A DNA stretch of 64,000 bases from GCA-2737725 sp033763995 (lineage in GTDB: Bacteria; Pseudomonadota; Alphaproteobacteria; Rhodospirillales; Rhodospirillaceae). Positions 35,625 to 44,316 of the stretch are shown piece after piece (positions within the stretch are counted from its first letter, which is position 1; every line of letters begins with the position of its first letter). The stretch lies in contig JANRJL010000110.1 in assembly GCA_033763995.1 (NCBI GenBank), forward strand, positions 1 to 64,000, given 5' to 3'. A program made the position numbers and the translations under genes. Below the pieces are notes generated by a model. That model saw nothing but the letters and a program-made list of their open reading frames with translations, was not told where the DNA came from and ran no database searches.

Positions 35625-36578
35625 ATGGATCGGCGGAATTTCATGGCGGCATCGGCCACGGCCTTGGCGGCCTCGGGCACGCGCGCGGCCAGCGCGGCCA
35701 CGCCCAGCCTCACCGGACCCTACATCGACCTGACCACCGGCAAGGGCAACATGCTGGCGCTGGCACGCATGGACGGCAACCTCGACGAAACCAAGGTGAA
35801 GTACGGCGGCGCGTCGGGCATCGTCTCGGCGGTGCGCGCGGGCGAAAAGGTGCGCGATCTGTTCGGCTTCGAGGTGCTCTCGGTGGGCGCAACGCGCAAG
35901 CAGCCCGACGGCAGTTATCAAATTCTCCACCGCGAGACGATTTATTATTCCGACCTGGACACCGGCGACATTCTGACCGAATACCGCAATCCGTTCACCG
36001 ACGAGACGGTGAAAGTCGTCGACGTCATCAACGATCCCTGGAATATCCACATCGAGGAGTTCGAGCCCCGCCCGCCCAGCTACGGCGGCCTCAACAAGGT
36101 CGACACCGCGCCGCGCAAGCCCCATGTGCTGAATTGGCGCGAAGTGGGCGGCGGCCTGGTAGTGGCCCAGCGCAACATCAATCTGTTTTATCCCTCGGCC
36201 CTGCAGCCCGACCAATGGCCGCGCGAGAGCGCCGGCAAGATGGCCCAGGTGAGCGAGAACTACACCTTCGTCGTCAAGCTCGACGACCTGCAGAACCCGG
36301 CCAAGACCTCGGTGGAATACGCCGGCAGTTGGTCGCGCGTGACGCCGTGGCTGCCGTGGATGCTGATGGGCCAGGCGCCGGGGCACATTCTCTATCAGTC
36401 GGTCACCTTCAACGGCGACGACCTCAACCGGGTCAAGCCCAAGGTGATCGCTCACACGCGGAAGTTCCATCCGCACATGCTCGAGCCGCCGCCCGTGGAG
36501 TCATTGCAAAAGCCGAATCTGTCGAGCCTGGAGAACTACGCGCGTACCCAGAAGCCGGCGCCGGGACCAAAATCGTAG
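35625..36578 (+). CDS. DUF1838 family Tat-exported protein
   Basis: The 317-residue protein starts with a Tat signal (DRRNFMAASATALAASG). Its body shows the DUF1838 core: RETIYYSDLDTGDILTEYRNPF, then VKVVDVINDPWN, and near the end KFHPHMLEPPPVESL. These match the gene at 56443 position by position. Function is unknown; the family often appears beside degradation or oxidoreductase genes. GGGAGGAACG before the ATG is a good ribosome binding site. It is monocistronic, 60 bases after apt. Confidence 0.85.
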   Translation: MDRRNFMAASATALAASGTRAASAATPSLTGPYIDLTTGKGNMLALARMDGNLDETKVKYGGASGIVSAVRAGEKVRDLFGFEVLSVGATRKQPDGSYQILHRETIYYSDLDTGDILTEYRNPFTDETVKVVDVINDPWNIHIEEFEPRPPSYGGLNKVDTAPRKPHVLNWREVGGGLVVAQRNINLFYPSALQPDQWPRESAGKMAQVSENYTFVVKLDDLQNPAKTSVEYAGSWSRVTPWLPWMLMGQAPGHILYQSVTFNGDDLNRVKPKVIAHTRKFHPHMLEPPPVESLQKPNLSSLENYARTQKPAPGPKS

Positions 36579-36587
36579 AGGGAAAGT

Positions 36588-37802
36588 TTACTTCTCTTCC
36601 CACTTGGCCACGGCGGCCGTGGCGACGGCATTGCCCACCACGTTGGTGGCGCTGCGTCCCATGTCGAGGAACTGATCCACCGCCAGGATCAGCAGCAGGC
36701 CCTCCTCGGGGATGCCGAAGAACGACAGCGTGGCGGCGATGACCACCAGCGAGGCGCGCGGCACGCCGGCCATGCCCTTGCTGGTCACCATCAGCAGGAA
36801 CAGCATGGTGATCTGCTGGCCCAGCGTCAGGTCGATGCCGTAGGCCTGCGCGACGAAGATGGTGGCGAAAGTGCAATACATCATCGAGCCGTCGAGGTTG
36901 AAGGAATAGCCCAGCGGCAGGACGAAGCTGGCGATGCGCTTGGGCACGCCGAACTTCTGCAGGCTGTCAAGCGTCTTGGGATAGGCGGCCTCGGAACTGG
37001 CGGTGGAAAACGCGAGCAACAAGGGTTCGCGGATCACCTTGGTCAGATCAACCACGCGCCGGCCGATGACCAGCGAGCCCGCCGCCATCAGCACCACCCA
37101 CAGCACGACGAGCGAGATATAGAACCCGCCGACGAATTTCACGTAGTTGACCAGGATGCCCAACCCTTGCGTGGTGATGGTGGCGGCGATGGCCGCGAAC
37201 ACGGCGATGGGCGCGACCTTCATGACGTAACCGGTGATCAACAGCATCACCATGACGACGCGGTCGAGCAAATCAGTGAGTGGCTTACCCGCCTCGCCGA
37301 GGGAGGCAATGGCCACGCCGACGAACAGCGAGAACACGACGATTTGCAGAATCTCGTTGGTCGCCATGGCCTCGAAGAACGACTTCGGGAAGACGTGCGT
37401 GATGAATTCCTTCAGCGTCAGGGCCGAGCCCTTGATCGCCACGTCGGCGCCGGACGTGGGCAACGGCAGATCGAGACCCAAGCCGGGCTCGAAGACATGA
37501 ACCAGCATGAGGCCCAACGTCAGCGAGGTAATGGAGGCGGCCAGAAACCACGCCACCGTCAGGAAGCCGATGCGGCCCAGGGATGCGGTGTCGCCGACGT
37601 GGACGATGCCCACGACCAGGGTGGAGAAGACCAGGGGCGCGATGATCATCTTGATCAGGCGCAGGAAAATGTCGGTGAGGATCGAGAAGTAGCCCGCGAT
37701 CGTCTTGGCGGTGGCGGCGTCGACGTTCTCGTTGCAAATGTAGCCGACGACGATGCCGAGAATCATGCCCAGCACGATGTAAAGCGTGAACCTCGCCGAC
37801 AT
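36588..37802 (-). CDS. dctA: Dicarboxylate/amino acid:cation symporter (DAACS family)
   Basis: The 404-residue inner-membrane carrier has eight helices plus two re-entrant loops typical of DctA/GltP: LIKMIIAPLVFSTLVVGI in helix 3, the serine-rich AFSTASSEAAYPKTLDSL (HP1), GYSFNLDGSMMY (helix 7, NxDG-type substrate site) and VTSKGMAGVPRASLVVI (HP2). It takes up C4-dicarboxylates or glutamate with protons or sodium; the exact substrate cannot be told, so dctA is tentative. AGGGGAAG precedes the ATG. It lies downstream of phoB on the same strand, separated by 285 bases with two hairpin repeats. Confidence 0.88.
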   Translation of the reverse strand: MSARFTLYIVLGMILGIVVGYICNENVDAATAKTIAGYFSILTDIFLRLIKMIIAPLVFSTLVVGIVHVGDTASLGRIGFLTVAWFLAASITSLTLGLMLVHVFEPGLGLDLPLPTSGADVAIKGSALTLKEFITHVFPKSFFEAMATNEILQIVVFSLFVGVAIASLGEAGKPLTDLLDRVVMVMLLITGYVMKVAPIAVFAAIAATITTQGLGILVNYVKFVGGFYISLVVLWVVLMAAGSLVIGRRVVDLTKVIREPLLLAFSTASSEAAYPKTLDSLQKFGVPKRIASFVLPLGYSFNLDGSMMYCTFATIFVAQAYGIDLTLGQQITMLFLLMVTSKGMAGVPRASLVVIAATLSFFGIPEEGLLLILAVDQFLDMGRSATNVVGNAVATAAVAKWEEK

Positions 37803-37921
37803 GCGCCACTTCCCCTACCTCTGGAACCCAAGTCTCAGGCTCGCTTGAGGCGCTGGGCGCGTCAAGCGGGAAGAACACGGCGCCCGGCGAATCAGCCGGC
37901 GACAGGCATGATCGGGCGCGA

Positions 37922-38002
37922 TCTAGTGGAGCGGATTTGACATTCGCCACCCCAGCCGCGGCGGAACCTCGAAGCGAATGTCAAATCCAAAGCTCCACTA
38001 GA
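37922..38002. repeat. Inverted-repeat element A (bulge in 3' arm)
   Basis: Outer arms TCTAGTGGAGC (37922-37932) and GCTCCACTAGA (37992-38002), inner arms GGATTTGACATTCGC and GCGAATGTCAAATCC (37974-37988). Three unpaired A bases sit between inner and outer arm on the 3' side only. It is the mirror-image partner of element B next to it and related to elements C and D near 44.1-44.3 kb. Confidence 0.85.
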
Positions 38003-38015
38003 AACATATGATTCG

Positions 38016-38090
38016 TAGTGGTCCTTATGATTCTAACATTCGCAAAATCGTGCGCCGAAAAGGGATGCGAATGTTAGAATCGGACCACTA
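38016..38090. repeat. Inverted-repeat element B (bulge in 5' arm)
   Basis: Outer arms TAGTGGTCC (38016-38024) and GGACCACTA (38082-38090), inner arms GATTCTAACATTCGCA and TGCGAATGTTAGAATC. The unpaired TTAT is on the 5' side, so B is element A in opposite orientation with diverged stems. The last CTA of the element is the TAG stop of phoB read on the minus strand. Confidence 0.85.
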
Positions 38091-38798
38091 GGAGGCCGCG
38101 CTGATCTCGCCATCCGGCATGTCGATGGAGTACCCGGCGGCCCGCACGGTGCGAATGATGTCGGCCACGCCGCCGTCGTTGAGCGCCTTGCGCAAGCGAC
38201 GGATATGGACATCGACGGTGCGGGGTTCGACATAGATGTCGGGGCCCCACACGCCGTTGAGCAATTCCTCGCGCGAGAACACGGTGCCCGGCCGCTCCAT
38301 GAAGAATTGCAGTAGGCGGAACTCGGTGGGGCCCAAGTGGATGTTCTTGCCGTCGCGGCTGACGCGGTGAGTATCCAAATCCATGATGACGTCGGCGAAA
38401 GCGAGCGTGCCCTTGGCTTGCGACGGCTTGGCCCGGCGCAGCAAGGCGCGCACGCGGGCCAGCAGCTCGGGCATGGAGAACGGCTTGGTGATGTAGTCAT
38501 CGGCCCCGACCGTGAGGCCGCGCACCTTGTCGACCTCGTCGCCGCGCGCGGTCAGCATGATGATGGGCACGCCGCGCGTCTGCGGCTTGCGGCGCAATTG
38601 GCGGCACACTTCTATGCCCGACATCCGCGGCAGCATCCAATCGAGCAGGATCGCATCGGGCGGCGTCTCGTCGGCCACCGTCAAGGCCTCTTCCCCATCG
38701 CCGGCTTCGGTGACGCGAAAGCCTTCCTTCTCGAGGTTATAGCGCAGCATCGTCATCAACGACGCTTCGTCTTCAACGATCATGACCGTCGGTTTCAT
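38088..38798 (-). CDS. phoB: Phosphate regulon response regulator, OmpR family
   Basis: PhoB is the DNA-binding regulator of the phosphate regulon. The 236-residue product has a receiver domain with E9-D10, the phosphorylation site D53 in LLDWMLP, T/K positions (MLTARGD, ITKPFS), and a winged-helix C-terminal domain (LGPTEFRLLQFFMERPG, VDVHIRRLRKAL, IRTVRAAGYSID). It is the last gene of the pst run, 28 bases after pstB. The start at MKPTVMIVEDE fits the family; an ATG 12 codons earlier is possible. The stop codon is supplied by the end of repeat element B. No phoR is beside it. Confidence 0.95.
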   Translation of the reverse strand: MKPTVMIVEDEASLMTMLRYNLEKEGFRVTEAGDGEEALTVADETPPDAILLDWMLPRMSGIEVCRQLRRKPQTRGVPIIMLTARGDEVDKVRGLTVGADDYITKPFSMPELLARVRALLRRAKPSQAKGTLAFADVIMDLDTHRVSRDGKNIHLGPTEFRLLQFFMERPGTVFSREELLNGVWGPDIYVEPRTVDVHIRRLRKALNDGGVADIIRTVRAAGYSIDMPDGEISAAS

Positions 38799-38826
38799 TG
38801 GTGTCGGCGCTCCTGTGTCGATCCCA

Positions 38827-39645
38827 TCAGCCAAACCGGCCTGTGACGTAGTCTTGCGTGCGGCGCGACTTGGGCGTCTGGAACATGGTCTCGGTGTCGC
38901 CGTACTCGATCAGGCGACCGAGATACATGAACGCGGTGTTGTCGGACACGCGGGCGGCTTGCTGCATGTTGTGGGTGACGATGACGATGGTGTAGTGGCC
39001 GGTCAGTTCGTTGATCAGGTCCTCGATTTTGGCCGTGGCGATGGGGTCGAGCGCCGAGCAGGGCTCGTCCATCAGCAGCACTTCGGGGTCGCCGGCGATG
39101 GCGCGGGCGATGCACAGGCGCTGCTGCTGACCGCCCGAGAGGCCCAGCGCGCTGTCTTGCAGGCGATCCTTGGCCTCGTTCCACAAGGCCGCGCCCTTGA
39201 GCGCGCGCTCGGCGGTTTCCTCCAGCACGGCGCGGTCCTGCACGCCGTCGACGCGCAGCGGATAAACCACGTTCTCGAAGATCGACATGGGGAACGGGTT
39301 GGGTTTCTGGAAGACCATGCCCATGCGCTTCCTGAGCGCGATCACGTCGGCGCCGCGGGCGTAGATATTTTCGCCTTGCAGCTTCATTTCGCCCTCGATC
39401 TTGAGGCCGTCGACCAGGTCGTTCATGCGATTGATGCAGCGCAGCAACGTCGACTTGCCGCAGCCCGAGGGCCCGATCAGCGCCGTCACCAGGCCCTTCT
39501 CGATCGACATGGTCACGTCATGCAGGGCCTGCGCCGCGCCATACCATAAATTGAGGTGATTGATATCGAGCGTCGCGCCCTGACCACCGGCTTTGACGTG
39601 GTAGATCGTGGAGTCGTAAGTGGTGGATTGCACGTCCGAGTTCAT
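38827..39645 (-). CDS. pstB: Phosphate ABC transporter ATP-binding protein
   Basis: PstB powers high-affinity phosphate import. The 272-residue protein has Walker A GPSGCGKST, Q-loop MVFQKPNPFPMSI, ABC signature LSGGQQQR, Walker B VLLMDEPCSALDP and switch histidine in THNMQQA, with the PstB-specific NPFPMSI and EPCSALDP variants. It lies between pstA and phoB. phoU, which usually follows pstB, is missing here. Confidence 0.96.
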   Translation of the reverse strand: MNSDVQSTTYDSTIYHVKAGGQGATLDINHLNLWYGAAQALHDVTMSIEKGLVTALIGPSGCGKSTLLRCINRMNDLVDGLKIEGEMKLQGENIYARGADVIALRKRMGMVFQKPNPFPMSIFENVVYPLRVDGVQDRAVLEETAERALKGAALWNEAKDRLQDSALGLSGGQQQRLCIARAIAGDPEVLLMDEPCSALDPIATAKIEDLINELTGHYTIVIVTHNMQQAARVSDNTAFMYLGRLIEYGDTETMFQTPKSRRTQDYVTGRFG

Positions 39646-39654
39646 GGGTGCCTG

Positions 39655-41385
39655 CTAAAATTGACTGCCGACGAATTTGCGCTTCAAGCGATTGCGCACG
39701 ATGATGGCGGTGAGGTTCATGGCGAAGATCAGGCCGATCAGCAGCATGGTGGTGACGAACACCATCGGCTTGCCGGCCTCGGAATTGCGCGACTGGAAGC
39801 CCACATCGAAGATGTGAAAGCCCAGGTGCATGAAGCTGCGCTCGAGATGAACGAATGGGAAATTCCCGTCGATCGGCAGCTCCGGCGCCAGTTTCACCAC
39901 GCCCACCAGCATGAGCGGCGCCACCTCGCCGGCGCCGCGCGCCATGGCGAGAATGATGCCGGTCATGATGCCGGGCAGCGCGCGCGGCAGCACGATGTAC
40001 TTGATGGTCTGCCACTTCGACGCGCCGCAGGCGAGCGAGCCCTCGCGCATGGAGCGCGGCACGGCGGCCAGGGCTTCCTCGGTGGCGACGATCACCACGG
40101 GGACGGTGAGCAACGCCAACGTCAGCGAGGCCCACAGCAGGCCACCCGTGCCGAACGTGGGGTTGGGCAGCCGCTCGGCGTATAAGAGTTGGTCGATGGT
40201 TCCCCCCAGCACATAGGCGAAGAACCCGAGGCCGAACACGCCGTAAACGATAGACGGCACACCGGCCAAGTTGTTGACCGAGATGCGCACGATGGACACC
40301 AACCGGCCCTGCTTGGCGTACTCGCGCAGGTACAGCGCGGTGATGACGCCGAAGGGGGCGACCGCGATCACCATCAACAGCGTCATGGCCGCGGTGCCGA
40401 AGATCGCGGGCAGAATACCGCCCTCGGTGTTGGCCTCGCGCGGCTCGTCGGAAATGAATTCCCACCACCGCGAGAGGTAGATACCGGCCTTGTCGAGGAA
40501 GTCGATATCGTTGGCGGGGTAGATACGCACGATGGCGTCCAACGTCATCACTTTTTCCCGCCCGCCGATTTCGGCGAACGTCGCCGTTTGGCGATCATTG
40601 GCGGCGCGCAGCGTGGCCAATTCATCGGCGAGACGCTTATAATCGTCCTGGAGAACGCGCGAGCGCGCTTCCAACTCCATCTGCGCCGCGGCAAAGGCAG
40701 GGCTGTCACGGCCCTGGTCCAACTCGACCTTGCGCACCGAAAGGCGCAACTGCTCGATCTCGTGATTGATCTTGCCGATATCATGCTTCTCGATGGCGGC
40801 CAGGCGCGCGCGCTTGGCGCGGGCGTCGGCATGGGCCTGCGCGAATCGGGCATCGCGAACGTCAGCCAAGTCGATCAACTGGCCATCGATGACGATGGAC
40901 TTCAGTGTCGCCACCAGCGGGCCCCACTCGACGCGCTCGGCAAACAGAAGATTGGCGGGGGTTTCCGTCTTGGCGATTTCGAAGTCGGAGACCCAGCGGA
41001 AGTCCTCGTTGTAAATGTCGTAGTTACCGATGCGAAACAGCGTGCGCGAGGCGTAGCCATCGTTGTCGCGAATCGTCTGCTGCAGCGACGGCGGCAGTTT
41101 GGCGATGGTCTCGGCCGTGGGTCGGTAAAGCTCGGTGCGCGTCGGCTCGCCGGCGGTGACCGTGCCGTCCGTGAGCGTGACGACGGCGAGCGGTTTGGGC
41201 ACGAAGGTGATCGCGCCGTTCCAAAAGACCATCAGCAAAAAGCCGGCGATCATGATGCAACCCAGGGCCAAGGCCCCGCCGAGCGCCCAGGTGAAGGGCT
41301 CGCCGCGCGCGCGCAAGTCGGACATGCGCTGGGCAGGCGCCCGAGTTTGCGCGGCCGGAACCGCGATGGTGCTGGCGTCATTCAT
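39655..41385 (-). CDS. pstA: Phosphate ABC transporter permease PstA, long form with periplasmic insertion
   Basis: The 576-residue protein is about twice the size of E. coli PstA. After the first helix (about residues 33-55), about 260 residues form a large extracytoplasmic insertion containing a charged helical, coiled-coil-like part (RLAAIEKHDIGKINHEIEQL). The usual permease core follows, with the EAA loop EALAAVPRSMREGSLACGASKWQT. Long PstA forms are known in many proteobacteria. The ATG eleven bases after the pstC stop is chosen; a longer frame overlaps pstC. Confidence 0.93.
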   Translation of the reverse strand: MNDASTIAVPAAQTRAPAQRMSDLRARGEPFTWALGGALALGCIMIAGFLLMVFWNGAITFVPKPLAVVTLTDGTVTAGEPTRTELYRPTAETIAKLPPSLQQTIRDNDGYASRTLFRIGNYDIYNEDFRWVSDFEIAKTETPANLLFAERVEWGPLVATLKSIVIDGQLIDLADVRDARFAQAHADARAKRARLAAIEKHDIGKINHEIEQLRLSVRKVELDQGRDSPAFAAAQMELEARSRVLQDDYKRLADELATLRAANDRQTATFAEIGGREKVMTLDAIVRIYPANDIDFLDKAGIYLSRWWEFISDEPREANTEGGILPAIFGTAAMTLLMVIAVAPFGVITALYLREYAKQGRLVSIVRISVNNLAGVPSIVYGVFGLGFFAYVLGGTIDQLLYAERLPNPTFGTGGLLWASLTLALLTVPVVIVATEEALAAVPRSMREGSLACGASKWQTIKYIVLPRALPGIMTGIILAMARGAGEVAPLMLVGVVKLAPELPIDGNFPFVHLERSFMHLGFHIFDVGFQSRNSEAGKPMVFVTTMLLIGLIFAMNLTAIIVRNRLKRKFVGSQF

Positions 41386-41395
41386 GACCCGGCCC

Positions 41396-44020
41396 TCACA
41401 ATTGCGCCGTGCGCTTGCGGAACTTCTGGCGCACGACTTCCGCCAGGGTGTTGACCACAAACGTCATGACAAAAAGAGTCAGCGCCGCCAGGAACAGCAT
41501 GCGATAGAGCGTGCTGTCGCGCACCGCCTCGGGCAATTCGACGGCGATATTGGCCGACAGCGCGCGCAGGCCCTCGAACACGTTCCATTCCATCAACGGC
41601 GTGTTGCCGGCCGCCATCACCACGATCATGGTTTCGCCCACGGCGCGGCCCATGCCGACCATGATGGCCGCGAACACGCCGCTCATGGCCGCGGGCAGGA
41701 TGATCCTGACGGCGGTTTGCCAGGGTGTGGCGCCGCAGCCCAGGCTGGCGGCCCGCAGGTGCTCCGGCACCGAGTTCAGCGCGTCCTCGGCGATGGTGTA
41801 GATGATGGGAATGACGGCGAAACCCATGGCGAAGCCCACCACCAGGGTATTGCGCTGGACGTAGGTGTCGATGACGCCGCCGCGCACGTCGACGCCCAAG
41901 GCGGTCAGGACTTGCGCGACGACATAGCTGAGGACACCCGCAACGATCAGGGTAAGACCCCAGCGCCCGAAGTCCGACAGACCCGCGGAAAAGCGGTTCT
42001 CGGAGCGCAGCAGCGCCGAGAGCCGTGCGTCGGCCACGCGGTCGGTCGCGAGCCACACGCTGATGAACGTGATCGGCAGCAAGACCACCGCCGTGAAGGG
42101 CGCGCCGCTGCCGATGGTGCCGTTGGCCCAAGCCTTGAAGTCGCCCGCGAAAAAGAGGGACTCGAATGAAGGCGACAGGGCGTAAGTCACGGTGGCGAAG
42201 AAGAACACGGCCATGAACATCGCGGCCAATTTCGGCAACCCGGCGTTCTTGAGCTGAAACTGATAGGGCAGCAACTGCCAGAGATAGGCCGCGAACAGCA
42301 GGCCCAACGGCAGAATGAACAAGGCCATGATCACGGCCGCGATCCAGGTTTCGACGATGGGGGCCAGCACCAGGGCGGCGATGAAGCCCAACACCACCGA
42401 GGGCAGCGAGGCCATCATTTCCATGGTCGGCTTGACCACGGCGCGCACCTTGTGGTGCACGAACTCGGACGTGAAAATCGCCGCCCCCAGCGCGATGGGC
42501 ACCGCGAACAACAGCGAATACAGCGTCGCCTTGAAGGTGCCGAAAATCAGCGGCATCAACGACAGCTTGGGCTCGAAGGCATCGGTGCCCGCCGAGGACT
42601 GCCACGTGTACGTGGGCTCGGTGTAGCCTTCGTACCAGACCTTGCCGAAGATGGTTTGCAGCGTGGTTTCCGGGTGCGGCACGTCCACATCCCACGCATA
42701 AGCCGAACCGTCGGCGCCGACGGCCAGCACGGCGTTTTGGCGGGGCGACAGCGCCAGCGCCTGATAGTCGGGGTTCTCGACGTCGGGCTTGAGGCGCAGC
42801 AGGACTTGCTCGCTGGTGCTGTGGCGCATCCAAATGCCGCCCGCGGCATCGGCGGTGACGAACGATTTTCCGCGCTGGCTCGCGTCCATGGCCACGACCG
42901 GCGCCGGGTGCGGCTCCAGCATCTTGGCGCGCACCATGCTGAACCCGTCGGTGGACTTGGCCTCGTCGCGCGGCAAGCGGAAATAAACGTTCACCGACCC
43001 ATCCGAGCCGCCCACCACGATGGACTGCTCGCCGATCAGGAAACCGAAGACATTGACGTTCGCGTCGCCGGGGGCGACGTCGGCGGTCTCGGCCAATTCC
43101 GGCTTGTCGAAGTTGCGGGTGTCGTAGCGATAGATCGTGCCCGACTTTTCCGCGACGTAAACTTGATCGGCCTTCTCGGTCATGAGCACGCCCGAGACCA
43201 CCACACCCTCCGGCAAGCCCGGCAGCTCGACCGTGGACAGCCGCGTGGTTTCCTTGCCCGTCATGAAGTTCTTGCGGGTCTCGGCGCGGCTGATGCGCCC
43301 CACGCCCCGGCTGTCGATGGTGATGAACGAACGCGAGGGACGCTCGGCGGTGCCGCCGACGCGGTAGTCGAGCGCCGCGACGGCGGAGCCATCGGGCGTG
43401 ATCTGCTGCGCCTCGCCCAGTTCGAGACTGACGGCCGTGCGCCGGTACTGCGTATCGGAAATCGGCGCAAACACAGCACTGCCGTCAGTTAAGTCACCGA
43501 TCTCACCCAAGGGGCGAAGATCGGTCGGCGCTTGGTCACGGTCGATGATGGTGACGGCCAACACCAACCGGCCCAAGCGCAGAGTACCGTCGTTGAAGCC
43601 AAACGCCACATGGCCGCCGGCCAAGGTCTTGGCGAAGGCCGTGGCAGTCTTGCCGGCGAAGTCGAAGCTCGGCACGGCGAGCGGACTGCCGGTCTTGATG
43701 TGAAACGCGCCCACCCGCCCATCGTCATCGATGGAGACCGACAAGGTTCGGTACTCATCGATGACATCGGCCAGAGTCTTGCGGCCCGATTTGTCGAGCG
43801 CGACGCGGGTTTGCCCAACCACGTCACCGCCGGTGAACAACGGCACCACGACCTGGGCCAGGAAGATCATGATGCCGAACACCGCCAGGATCACGGCCAG
43901 GCCACCGATCCGGATCACCCAGTCGGCGATCCGGTCGGCGATGATCACCGAGCGCGGGGTCGTCATGGACCGGCGGCGCGGCGGCAAAGATCGGGGTGCT
44001 TCGGGAGGAGATGTGGTCAC
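41396..44020 (-). CDS. pstC: Phosphate ABC transporter permease PstC, long form with beta-propeller-like insertion
   Basis: The 874-residue protein has a first helix at about residues 38-60, then some 420 residues of periplasmic domain made of repeated beta-strand stretches (VGAFHIKTGSPLAVPSF, QVYVAEKSGTIYRYD, SVNVYFRLPRDE, SAYAWDVDVPHP) that look like propeller blades, and then the PstC permease core with EDALNSVPEHLRAASLGCGATPWQT. Long PstC forms occur with long PstA. The start is a GTG; an ATG 18 codons later is an alternative. Elements C and D separate it from pstS. Confidence 0.92.
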   Translation of the reverse strand: MTTSPPEAPRSLPPRRRSMTTPRSVIIADRIADWVIRIGGLAVILAVFGIMIFLAQVVVPLFTGGDVVGQTRVALDKSGRKTLADVIDEYRTLSVSIDDDGRVGAFHIKTGSPLAVPSFDFAGKTATAFAKTLAGGHVAFGFNDGTLRLGRLVLAVTIIDRDQAPTDLRPLGEIGDLTDGSAVFAPISDTQYRRTAVSLELGEAQQITPDGSAVAALDYRVGGTAERPSRSFITIDSRGVGRISRAETRKNFMTGKETTRLSTVELPGLPEGVVVSGVLMTEKADQVYVAEKSGTIYRYDTRNFDKPELAETADVAPGDANVNVFGFLIGEQSIVVGGSDGSVNVYFRLPRDEAKSTDGFSMVRAKMLEPHPAPVVAMDASQRGKSFVTADAAGGIWMRHSTSEQVLLRLKPDVENPDYQALALSPRQNAVLAVGADGSAYAWDVDVPHPETTLQTIFGKVWYEGYTEPTYTWQSSAGTDAFEPKLSLMPLIFGTFKATLYSLLFAVPIALGAAIFTSEFVHHKVRAVVKPTMEMMASLPSVVLGFIAALVLAPIVETWIAAVIMALFILPLGLLFAAYLWQLLPYQFQLKNAGLPKLAAMFMAVFFFATVTYALSPSFESLFFAGDFKAWANGTIGSGAPFTAVVLLPITFISVWLATDRVADARLSALLRSENRFSAGLSDFGRWGLTLIVAGVLSYVVAQVLTALGVDVRGGVIDTYVQRNTLVVGFAMGFAVIPIIYTIAEDALNSVPEHLRAASLGCGATPWQTAVRIILPAAMSGVFAAIMVGMGRAVGETMIVVMAAGNTPLMEWNVFEGLRALSANIAVELPEAVRDSTLYRMLFLAALTLFVMTFVVNTLAEVVRQKFRKRTAQL

Positions 44021-44108
44021 GCCGAAATCGATCCTGAGGAACTGAAGCTTTAGGTAACGGAGTATGTCTAACGTGTTTGGCGGCCGTTCAAAAGAAACAG
44101 CGCCGGGG

Positions 44109-44185
44109 CTAGTACCGCCGATCAGAAGTTCCTATCACGGATGTCTCCTGCTCTCGTAAGGAACTTCTGATCGAAAAGCGGTACT
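44109..44185. repeat. Inverted-repeat element C (bulge in 3' arm)
   Basis: Outer arms AGTACCGC (44111-44118, preceded by CT) and GCGGTACT (44178-44185), inner arms GATCAGAAGTTCCT and AGGAACTTCTGATC. One base is unpaired on the 5' side and five (GAAAA) on the 3' side. Same layout as element A. Confidence 0.85.
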
Positions 44186-44200
44186 CGAATCAAATATTTA

Positions 44201-44276
44201 CTAGTACCCTTTGGTTTCCGAAATTCGTAACGCGAGCCGTTGTCACGAGTCACGAATTTCGGAAACCGGGTACTAG
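44201..44276. repeat. Inverted-repeat element D (bulge in 5' arm)
   Basis: Outer arms CTAGTACCC (44201-44209) and GGGTACTAG (44268-44276), inner arms GGTTTCCGAAATTCGT and ACGAATTTCGGAAACC, with an unpaired TTT on the 5' side only. Same layout as element B. C and D lie between pstS and pstC in the transcript. Confidence 0.85.
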
Positions 44277-44316
44277 GTCGCTCCGGCGCCATCCCTTGCA
44301 AATCAGCGGCTTAGGC

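Noticed and set aside
37803..38087. Hairpins as a simple dctA/phoB terminator pair
   Set aside because: There are no T-runs; the two-part arms with one-sided bulges and the related pair at 44.1 kb fit a repeat family better.
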